Assembly (NCBI RefSeq): GCF_027579695.1
Contig: NC_083590.1
Span: forward strand, 21,923,110 to 21,987,109
Reading direction: 5' to 3'
DNA: 64,000 bases
Origin: Neoarius graeffei
Lineage: Eukaryota > Chordata > Actinopteri > Siluriformes > Ariidae
Positions 1 through 9,877 of the stretch are shown here, one piece after another (within the stretch, counting starts at the first letter, position 1; every line of letters starts with the position of its first letter). The translations under genes were made by a program, and so were the position numbers. Below the pieces are notes generated by a model. It was given only the letters and a program-made list of their open reading frames with translations. It did no database searches and was not told where the DNA came from.

Positions 1-485
1 TCAATGATAATTCCAGTATTTTAACATATGGTGTGTGTGTGTGTGTGTGTGGCATTTCTTCAGTTCCTGACTCACAACTTTAGTTCCTACTGTACCTGCA
101 AATCAGTTCCCATTTACTGCAAACATTGTATTAAAAAAAGGTTTTATTGTGATCTCAAACATGTGACCTCTTATTAGATGTGTATAGAGACAGTATAAGA
201 CAAAAAAAAATAAAGCTTGGAAGGAAGTAGCAGAGATCGTTGGTGCATTTGGTGAGTGTACAGTATATCGCTAGTAAAGTTTGCTAATGTGGCAAAAAAC
301 AACCTAGTATGAAGCTGAGCATGTTGCAGGCAAATCAAACAGATGCATTTTAAACTAAAGTGATGTTAAACTAAAGCAATTCTCACTGGAAGGAAAAAAA
401 AAACACGGAACGATGCCAAACTACAAGCAGCACATTTGACTTCTTGTCTGCTAGCATGAATTTAGGGCTAGTTAAAGTATCATTT
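1..485. other. Upstream flank without recognised gene
   Basis: No coding region or element is recognised here. The sequence is AT-rich with short A-runs, and a (GT)n microsatellite lies at about 31-51. Confidence 0.6.
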
Positions 486-1278
486 GTTCATTTTCTCTGC
501 CACTTATCCATTTCACATCACGGGGGTCATGGGGGAACCTAGAGTCAATCCCAACTGAGTTCAGGTGAGAGGCGGGGTTCACCCTGGGCAGGTCAGCAAT
601 CTATCTCAGGGCTACACGGAGACGAATAACCATCACACTCACATTCACACCTATGGGCAATTTAGAGTAGCCATTTAACCTCATCTACATGTCTTTGGAC
701 TGTTGGAGGAAACGGGAGCACCTGAAGGAAACCCACTCAATCACAAGGAGAATATGCAAACTCCACACATACCCTTTTTCCACCAACAGGAAAGGGGTTC
801 TGTTCTGGTTTGCGCACCGGATTTTGAACCGTTCTGAGCAAAAATTAATTGTTTCGGAGCCTGAAAAGTTGTTTCCCAGCTGGAAGCTGGTTTTCCAGCG
901 TGAACTGTGATGACATCAGTGCGATTGTCATTAGTTTGGAATGGAAGCAGAACTCAGTAATAGAGAATGCAACGGAAAAGAAGATATCTTCAGAAAAAAA
1001 CAGACCAAAAACAAATCCTGCAATAACAGAGCAAATGCCCGCAGGTAATCAATATGCGCCACCATCTTGCGACTACTGTTACTCCTGTTGTCCATTGTGC
1101 AACACCCTCCGTTCATGATACATCCTTAATTGGTGAAAGCTGGTGAAAATGTGGACCGGTTTGCTTGCTGGCATCAAGATTCAAAGAATCCTGAACAGAA
1201 CCGGTTCAAGAACCCGTTCCCTGTTGGTCGAAAAAGCCGTGATAGAAAGGCCCCAGTTGGCCATGAGGTTTGAACCCT
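486..1278 (-). mobile_element. Old tRNA-derived SINE, interrupted by a MITE
   Basis: On the minus strand this is the tail and middle of the SINE found repeatedly in the window. The shared words include the CAGCTGGGATAGGCTCC-like region, TGTGAGTGTGAATGGTTAT-like region and CCAAAGACATG. The copy is more diverged than the others. It stops at about 770 and resumes at about 1240 with the AGAAAGGCCCC..GTTTGAACC part of the head, so the MITE at 771-1239 landed inside it. Confidence 0.7.
771..1239. mobile_element. Non-autonomous DNA transposon (MITE)
   Basis: The left end CCCTTTTTCCACCAACAGG matches the reverse complement of the right end, GGCTTTTTCGACCAACAGG, giving imperfect terminal inverted repeats of about 20 bp. 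There is no coding capacity. The target duplication is not resolved. A broken second copy lies at 2140-2985, and the larger element at 28093-29707 has related termini. Confidence 0.65.
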
Positions 1279-1283
1279 CATTT

Positions 1284-1655
1284 GGGTGGCACGGTGGTGT
1301 ACTGGTTAGCACTGTCGCCTCACAGCAAGAAGGTTCAGGGTTTGAACCTCATGGCTGACGGGAGCTTTTCTGTGTAGAGTTTGCGTGTTCTCCTCGTGTT
1401 TGGGTGGGTTGGTCTGGTTTCCCCCACGGTTCAAAGACATGCAGATTCACTAAATCAACCCTCCCATTGGGGTTGCACAAGCCAGTGCATACTTAGTGCT
1501 TGTTCTAAGCCCGGATAGATTGGGGAGGGTTGCATCAGGAAGGGCATCCAGTGTGAAACCTATACCAAAGCAAAGGGGTTGAAAATCAGTTGGGGCTTTG
1601 CCCTGTATTCTTCCTCTGTCACGAACTATGTGACAAATCAAATAAAAATTAAAAA
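1284..1655 (+). mobile_element. tRNA-derived SINE with alternative tail (type 2)
   Basis: The head has the A-box region TGGTGTACTGGTTAGC and a degenerate B box, GGTTTGAACCT, followed by the usual SINE body up to CAAAGACATGCAG. The body then switches to a different 3' region containing AGCCCGGATAGATTGGGG and GGAAGGGCATCCAGTG, ending in an A-rich tail near 1640-1655. This makes it a composite SINE sharing only the head with the common copies. Confidence 0.7.
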
Positions 1656-1875
1656 CCCAGAACCTTCTGTGACACTGTGAAGTGATAGTGATAACCTCAT
1701 GGTTGTAACGTTGGCATTTTACTGTATCGGGAATGTGTTTTTTCTTCTTCCACTCTTCCAGCTGGAACTTTTCATGTTTCTTGGAGAAGGAATATTTTCC
1801 TGTAGTCCCTAACGCTTTGGTCTGGTTAGAGAAACCTTTACAGGAGTTTTTCACTTTGCTTACATGGAGGACGGA

Positions 1876-1928
<53 letters not shown>

Positions 1929-1995
1929 CTAGAAAAGGTTTTTCTTCATTAAATGGTTGAGTTAAGAGAATTTAGAGTGTTAGATGTACTTCCCT
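1656..1995. repeat. (CTAT)n microsatellite in unassigned sequence
   Basis: A tetranucleotide run of CTAT covers about 1876-1928, roughly 13 units. The flanks hold no recognised gene. Confidence 0.9.
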
Positions 1996-2138
1996 GGGGT
2001 GGCGTATATGGTTAGCACTGTTGCCTCGCAGCAAGAAGGTTCTGGGTTCGAGCCCAGCAGCTGATGGGGGCCTTCCTGTGTGGAGTTTGCATGTTCTCCA
2101 TGGGTTTCCTCTGAACGCTCTGGTTTCCCCTGTGGTCA
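1996..2138 (+). mobile_element. 3'-truncated SINE head
   Basis: The head runs from GGGGTGGCGTATATGGTTAGC through the B box GGTTCGAGCCC to CTCTGGTTTCCCC, where it breaks off into the MITE fragment that follows. Confidence 0.75.
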
Positions 2139-2139
2139 G

Positions 2140-2985
2140 CCATCTTGTGACTATTTACTCCCATTGTGTAATGCTCTGATGCTACCACGCTCTTACACCA
2201 ACAAACCGCTGCCCAAGCTGTTGATCTATATGTCAGTGCCTCAAAAACAAAATACATGTGTTTCAACCAACAAGGCTGAATCCAAATCCTAGCAGCTGAA
2301 TCCATTGAACAGGTAGAATCTTTCTGTTACCTTGGCAGTGAACTAGAATCCAGTAAAAAAGACCTCAGCATTCTTATTGCTAAAGCCTGGACTGCCCTCA
2401 ACAAAATGAATACTCTGTGGAAATTCAATCTTCCCAACCATCTAAAATGTAGCTTCTTCAAAGCAACCGTTGAATCTGTATTGATGTACGGCGCCACAAC
2501 CTGGACTCTAACAAAATCACTTGAGTCAAAGCTCGATGGGACATATAGTATACGTGCATGCTGTGAGCCAAGTTAAACTTCTCATGGCATGACCAACCCA
2601 CCAAAACACAGCTATATGGAGACTGGAGATATGGAGAACTTGCTAGTGAATTGCTTCTTTGGGCCCCCCGACATGGCCATCTTCATGTGGGTTATCCCGC
2701 GACAACATATATTGATCAACTCTGTTCAGACGCTGGGTGCCAACCAACTGATCTCCCAGCAATGATGATGGATCGTGATGGATGGCGTTGGACGGGTCAA
2801 GTTTATCTGAGTTTGCTCGACCAATGATGAGTGATGATGATGATGATGAATGCTTTCCATCATCCTTGATTGGTGAAAATGTGGGCTGGTTCGTTAGCTG
2901 GCACCAAGGTTCAAAGAAGGATCAAATGGATCCAGTTCAAGAACCTGTTCCTTGTTGGTCCAAAAAAGTACCGATAGTCAGTTAA
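2140..2985. mobile_element. Broken second copy of the 771-1239 MITE
   Basis: Bases 2140-2185 resemble 1057-1110 (GCCATCTTGTGACTA and following). Bases 2865-2985 resemble 1108-1239, including TTGGTGAAAATGTGG and the right end CCTTGTTGGTCCAAAAAAG. A LINE fragment lies between, so the MITE appears to be split by it. Confidence 0.55.
2190..2865 (+). pseudogene. LINE reverse-transcriptase 3' fragment
   Basis: The conceptual + strand translation contains the C-terminal signature of non-LTR retrotransposon polymerases: ESFCYLGSELESSKKDLS, then AKAWTALNKMNTLWK, then SVLMYGATTWTLT. After a frame break near 2550, a final segment includes TTYIDQLCSDAG and DRDGWRW. It ends in a (GAT)n-like tail at about 2824-2850. 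It resembles RTE-type elements, but the clade is not certain. The fragment is 5'-truncated and frameshifted. Confidence 0.7.
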
Positions 2986-3061
2986 CATGTGGTTAGATTA
3001 ATTGGCTACTCTAAATTGTCCATGTGTTTGAATGGTTGAGAGGAGAAATATAATAATAATC
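2698..3061. repeat. Direct duplication, copy 1
   Basis: This segment spans the LINE 3' end, the MITE right end and a short SINE-like piece ending GGAGAAATATAATAATAAT. The same order of unrelated pieces recurs at 3803-4113, so the block was duplicated after the pieces came together. Confidence 0.75.
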
Positions 3062-3600
3062 TTCTTCTTCTTTTGTCTGCTCCCGATTAGGGGTCGCCAC
3101 AGTGGATCTTTCGTCTCCATTGCTCCCTGTCTTCCGCATCCTTCTCTACCACACCTGCCACTTTCATGTCCTCTCTCACCACATCCATGTATCTCCTCTT
3201 TGGCCTTCCTCGTTTTTGTTTGCCTGGCAGCTCCATCCTCAACATTCTCCTTCCAACATGCTCTGCATCTTTTCTCAGGATGTGCCCATACCATCTCAGT
3301 CTCATCTCTCTTAGCTTCATTCCCAAGCTCTCCACATGTGCTGTCCCTCTGATGTGCTCGTTCCTTATCCTGTCCAACCTCCCATCGCAAACCTTAACAT
3401 CCTCAACTCCGCCACCTCCAACTCCGCCTCCTGTCTCTTCGTTAAGGGTACGGTCTCCAATCCATACATCACAGCTGGTCTCACTACTGTCTTATACATC
3501 TTACCTTTCACTTTTGCTGGGACTTTCCTATCACAAATGACTCCCGAAATCCTTCTCTAACTGCTCCACCCTGCCTGCACTCTCTTTCTCACCTCATATA
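3062..3600 (-). pseudogene. RTE-like LINE C-terminal fragment
   Basis: On the minus strand the translation includes DRIRNEHIRGTAHVES, REMRLRWYGHILRKDAEHVG, GRPKRRYMDVVREDMKVAGV and DREQWRRKIHCGDP. This is the typical end of RTE-type LINE polymerases found in many copies in fish. A (TCT/AAT)n tail on the + strand side at 3046-3071 marks the 3' end. The 5' part is missing and there are frame changes near 3390. Confidence 0.8.
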
Positions 3601-3609
3601 ATAGTAATA

Positions 3610-3801
3610 ATGGGTGGCACGGTGGTGTAGTGGTTAGCATGGTCGCCTCACAGCAAGAAGGTTCTGGGTTCAAACCAGAACAGTGGCTGGCGAGGGCCTT
3701 TCTGTGTGGGGTTTGCATGTTCGCCCCGTGTCTGCATGGGTTTCCTCCGGGTGCTCCGGTTTCCCCCACAATTCAAAGACATGCGGTTAGGTTAATAGGT
3801 G
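3610..3801 (+). mobile_element. SINE head fragment
   Basis: The sequence runs from GGTGGCACGGTGGTGTAG through GGTTCAAACC and GTTTGCATGTTCGCC to ATGCGGTTAGGTTAATAG. It stops where the second duplication copy begins. Confidence 0.8.
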
Positions 3802-3802
3802 A

Positions 3803-4113
3803 CAACATATATTGATCAACTCTGTTCAGACACTGGGTGGATCTCCCAGCAATGATGATGGATGGCATTGGACGGATCAAGTTTATCCGAGTTCGCTCGA
3901 CCAATGATGATGATGAAGGCTCTCCATCATCCGTGATTGGTGAAAATGTGGGCTGCTTCGCTAGCTAGCACCAAGGTTCAAAGAAGTCTGAATGGACCCC
4001 ATTCAAGAACCTGTTCCTTGTTGGTCTAAAAAAGTGTCAATAACCAGTTAACATGTGGTTAGATTAATTGGCTACTCTAAATTGTCCATGAGAGGAGAAA
4101 TATAATAATAATC
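3803..4113. repeat. Direct duplication, copy 2
   Basis: It matches 2698-3061 with small deletions. It repeats the LINE end (ACATATATTGATCAACTCTG), the MITE right end and the GGAGAAATATAATAATAAT junction. Confidence 0.75.
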
Positions 4114-4770
4114 CATCCATTATCTGTAGCCGCTTATCCTGTACAGGGTCGTAGGCAAGCTGGAGCCTATCCCAGCTGACTATCGTCAAGAGGCAGGGTA
4201 CACCCTGGACAAGTCACCAGATCATCACAGGGCTGACACATAGAGACACAAACAACCATTCACACTCACATTCACACCTATGGTCAATTTAGAAGAAGAA
4301 GAAGAAAGAAGAAACCTTTATTTGTCACATGCACACTTCAAGCACAGTGAGATTCATCCTCTGCATTTAACCCATCTGAAGCAGTGAACACATGCACACA
4401 CACCCAGAGCAGTGGGCAGCCACACTACAGTGCCCGGGGAGCAGTCAGGGGTCAGGTAACTTGCTCAAGAGCACTTCAGCCCATGGCCACCCCACATTAA
4501 CCTAACTGCATGTCTTTGGACTGTGGGGGAAACCGGAGCACCCGGAGGAAACCCACACAGACATGGGGAGAACATGCAAACTCCACACAGAAAAACCCTC
4601 ACCAGCCGCTGTTCTGGTTTGAACCCAGAACCTTCTTGAAGTGACAGTGCTAACCACTACACCACTGTGCCGCCCTAATTTAGATTACCAATTAGCCTAA
4701 CCTGCATGTCTTTGGACTGTGCGGGAAACCGGAGCAACTGGATGAAACCCGTGCGGAGAACATACAAACT
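4114..4770 (-). mobile_element. SINE type 1, interrupted by a type 3 SINE
   Basis: The minus-strand SINE runs from its tail (CCATTATCTGTAGCCGC on the + strand) to CAATTTAGA, where it is interrupted at 4294-4676. It resumes with AATTTAGATTACCAATTAGCC and ends at about 4770. The duplicated AATTTAGA at 4286-4293 and 4677-4684 is the target-site duplication of the inserted SINE. Confidence 0.8.
4294..4676 (-). mobile_element. tRNA-derived SINE with alternative tail (type 3)
   Basis: On the minus strand it starts with the common tRNA head (GGCGGCACAGTGGTGTAG near 4676). After ATGCAGTTAGGTTAATGTG it passes into a different body containing CTCTTGAGCAAGTTACCTGA, and it ends GACAAATAAAGGTTTCTTC with a (TTC)n tail. 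The flanking 8-bp AATTTAGA duplication shows a discrete insertion. Confidence 0.8.
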
Positions 4771-5145
4771 CATCTCATCTCATCTCATTATCTCTAGCCG
4801 CTTTATCCTGTTCTACAGGGTCGCAGGCAAGCTGGAGCCTATCCCAGCTGACTACGGGCGAAAGGCAGGGTACACCCTGGACAAGTCGCCAGGTCATCAC
4901 AGGGCTGACACACAGACACAGACAACCATTCACACTCACATTCACACCTACGCTCAATTTAGAGTCACCAGTTAACCTAACCTGCATGTCTTTGGACTGT
5001 GGGGGAAACCGGAGCACCCGGAGGAAACCCATGTGGACACGGTGAGAACATGCAAACTCCACACAGAAAAACCCTCGCTGGCAACTGGGCTCGAACCCGG
5101 ACCTTCTTGCTGTGAGGCGACAGCGCTAACCACTATGCTACTAGG
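4771..5145 (-). mobile_element. Full-length SINE type 1
   Basis: It is read on the minus strand. The + strand starts with the (CTCAT)n tail and TATCTCTAGCCGCTTTATCC and ends with the head complement GCTAACCACTATGCTAC. The B-box complement GGGCTCGAACCC is present. Confidence 0.85.
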
Positions 5146-5146
5146 G

Positions 5147-5345
5147 CGGCGTAGTGGTTAGCACGGTCGCCTCACAGCAAGAAGGTTCCGGGTTCGAACC
5201 CAGCCGTGTCCACAATCCAAAGACATGCAGTTAGGTTGATGTGGGGCGGCCTTAGGCTGAGGTGCTCTTGAGCAAGGTACCTGACCCCTGACTGCTCCCC
5301 GGGTGCTCTGGTGTGTGTGTTCACTGCTTCAGATGGGTTAAATGT
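5147..5345 (+). mobile_element. SINE type 3, truncated
   Basis: A tRNA head with TAGTGGTTAGC and GGTTCGAACCC is followed, with an internal deletion, by ATGCAGTTAGGTTGATGTGG and GAGGTGCTCTTGAGCAAGG. It shares this junction with 4294-4676 on the opposite strand. It ends near GGGTTAAATG without the terminal TTC tail. Confidence 0.75.
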
Positions 5346-5362
5346 AATAATGATAATCCAGT

Positions 5363-5707
5363 AGCGGAACAGGGGGCGGCACGGTGGTGTAGTGGTTAGC
5401 GCTGTCGCCTCACAGCAAGAAGGTCCGGGTTCGAGCCCTGTGGCTGGCGAGGGCCTTTCTGTGCGGAGTTTGCATGTTGTCCGCGTGGGTTTCCTCCGGG
5501 TGCTCCGGTTTCCCCCACAGTCCAAAGACATGCAGGTTAGGTTAACTGGTGACTCTAAATTGACCGTGAGTGTGAATGGTTGTCTATGTGTCAGCCCTGT
5601 GATGACCTGGCGACTTGTCCAGGGTGTACACCTGTAGTCAGCTGGGATAGGCTCCAGCTCGCCTGCGACCCTGTAGAACAGGATAAAGCGGCTACAGATA
5701 ATGAGAT
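5363..5707 (+). mobile_element. Full-length SINE type 1 with target duplication
   Basis: The head GGCGGCACGGTGGTGTAG, the B box GGTTCGAGCCC and the tail GATAATGAGAT are all present. The sequence before it (5352-5371, GATAATCCAGTAGCGGAACA) recurs after it (5708-5727) with two differences, as expected for a LINE-mobilised insertion. Confidence 0.85.
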
Positions 5708-6248
5708 GATAATCCAGTCGGGGAACACTAAAGAGAAAGAAAGTGTGTGTGTTTCATTGCATTTCAGTCGAGTGAAGTAATTTTGACCCGGTCCCTAAAT
5801 CCTGGGTCCTTTTAAAGTTCCCGCTGAATATGTGTGTGTATGTGTATGTGTGCAGGGTGATGGGCTGAGTCTGAGAGAGAGAGAGAGAGAGAGAGAAAGA
5901 AAGGAAGGAAGGAAGGAAGGAAGGAGCTGGGCTCAGACAAGCTGCAGCATTGGAAAGAAAGAAAGAAAGAGATATATAGAGAGAGAGTTCAGTCACTCAT
6001 TCGGGACAAAAAGACATAATTCAAAACAAAAGATCCCATCAGGCGTGTGCAGTGAGACAGAAGGGTGTGCGCTCTCTCCCTCTCTCCCTCTCTCTCCCTC
6101 CTGCCGACAGGAATAAGATGTGACTTTGAGCTCGAGCGCTGCGTGGTTGAGAGGCGGGCCGTGCACGCGCCACATCTCTCACTAATGGAACTTATTGTTG
6201 TTGCGACTTGTTTCTAACTATGAGGTGCGCGAGCGGCTCCCGGGCTTC

Positions 6249-6295
6249 CTTCATCTTCATCATCATCATCATCATCATCATCATGCTCTGATCTC

Positions 6296-6327
<32 letters not shown>
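6249..6327. repeat. (ATC)n and (TTA)n trinucleotide repeats
   Basis: A CAT/ATC run lies at about 6253-6284 and a TTA run at 6299-6327. Both are in the presumed leader of jarid2. A (CA)n run follows at about 6457-6481. Confidence 0.9.
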
Positions 6328-6619
6328 GTGTGCACGCGCATGAGGATTTTTTTTTTTTTTTAAATCGAGAAATACCAAATCGCACGAGGAAGTGAAGACT
6401 GAAGAGGAGGTGGAGGAGGAGGTGGAGGAGGAGAAAGCAGCGCGAGGCAGAACTACACACACACACACACACACACACACCACCGGGGGATTTAAACCGC
6501 CTGTGTTTTTCTTCTTTTTGTTTCTGCTTTTGTTGAAGGAGGGAAAAAAAAAGAGAGGAGGCACGAGGAAGGAAAGAAAAGGAGAAATCCATGTGGCTGT
6601 TCTGTCTTTAGCGACATCT

Positions 6620-6655
6620 TTTTTTTTTTTTTTTTTTTGGGGATTGGATCGCAGG
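6620..6655 (+). other. Poly-T tract and CAG just before the start codon
   Basis: About 19 T residues are followed by GGGGATTGGATCGCAG and then G and the ATG. This could be a splice acceptor (pyrimidine tract plus CAG) placing the ATG in a second exon. It could equally be ordinary leader sequence. The sequence cannot decide between the two. Confidence 0.35.
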
Positions 6656-6703
6656 ATGAGCAAAGACAGACCGAAGAGGAACATCATCCACAAGAGAAGA
6701 GAT
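6656..6703 (+). CDS. jarid2 first coding exon (N-terminal 16 residues)
   Basis: The exon encodes MSKDRPKRNIIHKRRD and ends exactly before GTAAGT, in phase 0. JARID2 proteins begin MSK.RPKRNII.KK.D, so the conserved RPKRNII block, the initiator position and an exon end after the Asp codon all fit. JARID2 is a nuclear protein with JmjN, ARID and catalytically inactive JmjC domains. It recruits and stimulates Polycomb repressive complex 2, which methylates histone H3 lysine 27; those domains are encoded by later exons not visible here. HKRRD differs from the usual QKKYD, which may reflect one of the two fish paralogues. The match is short, so an unrelated protein is not excluded. Confidence 0.75.
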
Positions 6704-6709
6704 GTAAGT
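6704..6709 (+). other. Splice donor of jarid2 exon 1
   Basis: GAT|GTAAGTG is a near-consensus 5' splice site directly after the last recognised codon. Confidence 0.7.
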
Positions 6710-6924
6710 GCGGCTCGCGCGCGGCGGCGGCTTCACCTTGAAGTTATTTTGTTTTCGGTCAACAAACTTGTTTGTTTGTTTGTGTGTGTGAAGCCTCAGA
6801 TTGGATGCTGGAGAGAAAGAAAGGGTTTTTTTTCTTCTTTAGTAGGGGTGGGAGAAAAAAAAAAAAGCTTCGACTTTTAGATCAGATCAGATCAGATCCA
6901 GTCCAGGCGCGCGCTCTCTGTCTG

Positions 6925-7460
6925 CCTGCCTGCCTGTCTGTCTGTCTGTCTGTCTGTGCGCGCACGCGGTGAAATTAGTAAATAATTTGTGGTTTTGCGG
7001 CACTTTGTGTCGTAAAAATCGGAACCTCGCTCTTGAGACCCGATTGTTCTCATCTCGGCTTTGTTCACGAGAGAGAGAGAGAGAGAGAGCAGCCATACCG
7101 GGGCTGTGTGTGTGTGTGTGTGTGTTTATTCCGGGTTGTGTTTCCCTAAACCGTGCACACGCGGAACAAATCGTGCAGCTTCATGCACAAAAGCAGTGCA
7201 TGCAATGAGCAGTCTGTTTCCAGGTGTGTGTGTGTGTGTGTGTGTGTGTTGGCAAAACCCACGATGCGTGGAAGAGCTCGCGCTTTGCGTTCGCGTGCTT
7301 ATTTGTAGCTTCAAACGTGGATGTGGATACATTGTATCTCTATGTGTGTGCGCGCGCGTGTGCATGTGCGTATAAAGTTCCTCGTGCGAATGTTGCAGGT
7401 CCGAGTTCCCAGCTGTCTGTCTGTGTGTCTGTCTGTCTGTCTGTCTGTCTTCCTCCCAAC
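6925..7460. repeat. Cluster of CTGT, GA and GT microsatellites
   Basis: Runs of (CTGT)n lie at about 6927-6957 and 7418-7450, (GA)n at 7072-7090 and (GT)n at 7107-7125 and 7223-7250. They are just inside the intron and no gene is seen. Confidence 0.85.
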
Positions 7461-7469
7461 GTATATCCT

Positions 7470-9430
7470 TGCTAAAGGTAGTGATGATGATGTTCTAGCT
7501 CGGTCTCGAACCTGTAAACACTTCCACCCTGGAACCCAACCAAACAAGGGTTGAACTTTTCTAGATATAAAGATCCTTCCTTGTTTAGTTTTTTGTTTTG
7601 TTTTTTAAATCTAAAGAACCTTTCCATTCCTCCCAGCTCCCTAGAGGCCCCTTCATGGTTTCTACTGGTGGCAGTTTTTTGAAAAAGAACCTGTTCATGG
7701 AACGAGCCCTGACCCGAGAGGAGCCTTTTTTTGTTTTGGTGCGAGACGCAGTATCGGTTTCAGGAGTTGCACAGATTGTAGATCTGATCTCGTCATCTCG
7801 TAACTGTAACATATATATATATGGATCCTTTGTTTGTTTGTTTGTTTGTTTGTTTGTTTTTTCCCCCTAGTCTGTTTTGCTTATGAAAGCATGGGTTTGT
7901 TTGTTTGTTTTAGAGGTAGGATCAGAATGACTGACCGGAATCGTACGTCGATGACAATTATGAAAGCGCATCATGTGTTATACTTCCAGGAGATGGTTTT
8001 GGTGTCCCGGAGCTGCTCCTTTATCATGAGGCGCTCGCTGTTTGTCTCGTGCTCACCATTGAGCAACAGGTTCATTAGTGAAAAGTGGAACAGGCACCGC
8101 GGGGACGTTGCAGTTGAGCTGGATGCACGTTGTGTTTCGTAACATACTTCAAAGCTGCTTTGTTGCATTTCATGATCCGGTCCATATGAACACACGCACA
8201 CGTGTCACGGTGTGAACACACCTGAGCCAGGTAATCGAGGCCCACGGATGTCTCAGGTGTGTCAGAAACTTGAACTGGAAGCAAATCTGGCTTGAATCCC
8301 CAAAGCCTGGATGGAGAACATCTGTTTCGAAGCAACAAGATGGTGACCCTGCAGCTTGAGTAGGGGGAGGGGGTGGTTTGGGGCTGGAGGCGAGGCGAGG
8401 CGAAGCGAAGCAAAGCAAGCGTGGGGAGAGAGACGGAGACGGAGAGACATTCACGCTGTGTGAGTGTTGAGGGTGTGAAATGTCCCAGCGTCACATTTTC
8501 ACACCACAACCTATGATGTTGTTTAAACTGTACTTCTCGTTTGCTCGCACTAATCACACACAAACCGTCACGTTTACCGTAGGATTCATTCCTGAATGTC
8601 AGAGAAATTATAGAGTCGAGACAAAGCAATCTAAAACTACAAAAACAAACAAAAAGCTACCTCCCTGGTTATAATTAACTCGAAGGCCACTTTTCAAAAC
8701 ATTCTAGTGTTTTCTTAAACCAGTTAAATTCACAGCAACTAATCCCAGGACGTGAAATTTCTCATAATCACGTGACGTGAGTTAACTCTTAACAAACAGC
8801 AAACGCTGGAACACAACACAGTTTCTCAACTCCTTAACTAGGCTTCTCAAAATGACTATATTTACAATATTATTATTATTATTATTATTATGGACCAAAT
8901 TTCATCTGTGTTATAAAATGTGCACTTTTATTCCTTTTTTTTTTCAATCCATAATATCATATTACAAAAAAAATGCCCAGAATGATCACATGAACCACGA
9001 TTGAGAAATAAAAATAGTGTTCCTGGATCCTTCTCATCTCACATTTCCCTCAAACCCAAAGCCAACCTGTTTTTTTTTTTTCTTTAATTCACGTGAAATG
9101 AAAACAAAAAGTGTTTTAAAACGGTAATAAACATGAACACGTTTGGAGTTAAATAACAAGCTAAAACAAGTAGATTAGTCGTTAGTGCTAATGCTGGCGA
9201 ATTATATTTTCCAAATAGTTTTTGTCGCTGATGTAATGTGGCCTTGTTCTAAGCCCAAAGACTGTGCTCTGCGTAGGCAGCCGTGTGAAGTAAGGGCTAT
9301 CTCAAGGTGTCGGTGTTTGTGTAGTGCTGATCCTGTCTGTGTAGAACATGGCTGAGGCAGACGGAGGTGTGCGAGATGTGCTGAGGCTGCAGGACGAGGA
9401 GGAGGAGGTGGTGTCCCACAGGCCCCTTCT
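7470..9430. other. Intron without recognised element
   Basis: The sequence is unique-looking. It holds a (TTTG)n run at about 7829-7858, an (ATT)n run at 8871-8891 and several T-runs. The open frames here are short and show no known domain. Confidence 0.5.
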
Positions 9431-9680
9431 CGCCACACAACTCCTCGCCCTCCTAATTTAACCTCCCTTAATTAGCGTACGACAATTATACATGCTCGGC
9501 TTCACCGTATCCCGTGGAACATGGGTGCGAGGGTGTCGTCCCTCCTCCGCTGCTGATGCGGCGTGTGTTATTAAAATTCATGTGTGGGGAAAAGCAGCGG
9601 AGAGAAGAGACTGATAATAGATGATAATAAAAGCAAACGCAATTAGGCGCCTGGATTGATGGACACGAGTGTTAAAAGGA
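9430..9680. promoter_or_regulatory. Candidate conserved non-coding element
   Basis: The stretch is free of repeats and has homeodomain-like core sites such as TTAATTAGC (9467-9475) and CAATTAGGCG (9640-9650). It also has AATTATACATG. It lies in a low-complexity neighbourhood that otherwise looks degenerate. This is a guess from composition only. Confidence 0.2.
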
Positions 9681-9745
9681 GAAGTGCAGGGAAGTGCTGC
9701 GCTTCTGCTTCCTTCAGTTCAACTCTCGGCCTGCCGTAATGGCTG

Positions 9746-9749
<4 letters not shown>

Positions 9750-9781
<32 letters not shown>

Positions 9782-9841
9782 TTAGAGCTCAGTTAATGAG
9801 TTTGTGTTCTTTCTTTCAAAGTGAACGTGGCACACAGCACA

Positions 9842-9877
<36 letters not shown>

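Larger units (their letters stand above)
5730..6655 (+). promoter_or_regulatory. Probable promoter and 5' leader of jarid2
   Basis: This region precedes the only recognised host coding exon. It has CpG-containing stretches at about 6120-6240 (for example CTCGAGCGCTGCG and CACGCGCCAC). It also has purine runs at 5872-5925, CT runs near 6070-6100 and trinucleotide runs. No TATA box was recognised and the transcription start cannot be placed from sequence alone. Confidence 0.45.

Noticed and set aside
3032..3352. Open frames on the + strand opposite the LINE fragment
   Set aside because: These are shadows of the minus-strand LINE coding sequence.
6392..6880. 162-codon open frame spanning the jarid2 start
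   Set aside because: Only the part from the ATG at 6656 to the donor at 6704 matches a protein; the rest is leader and intron with repeats.
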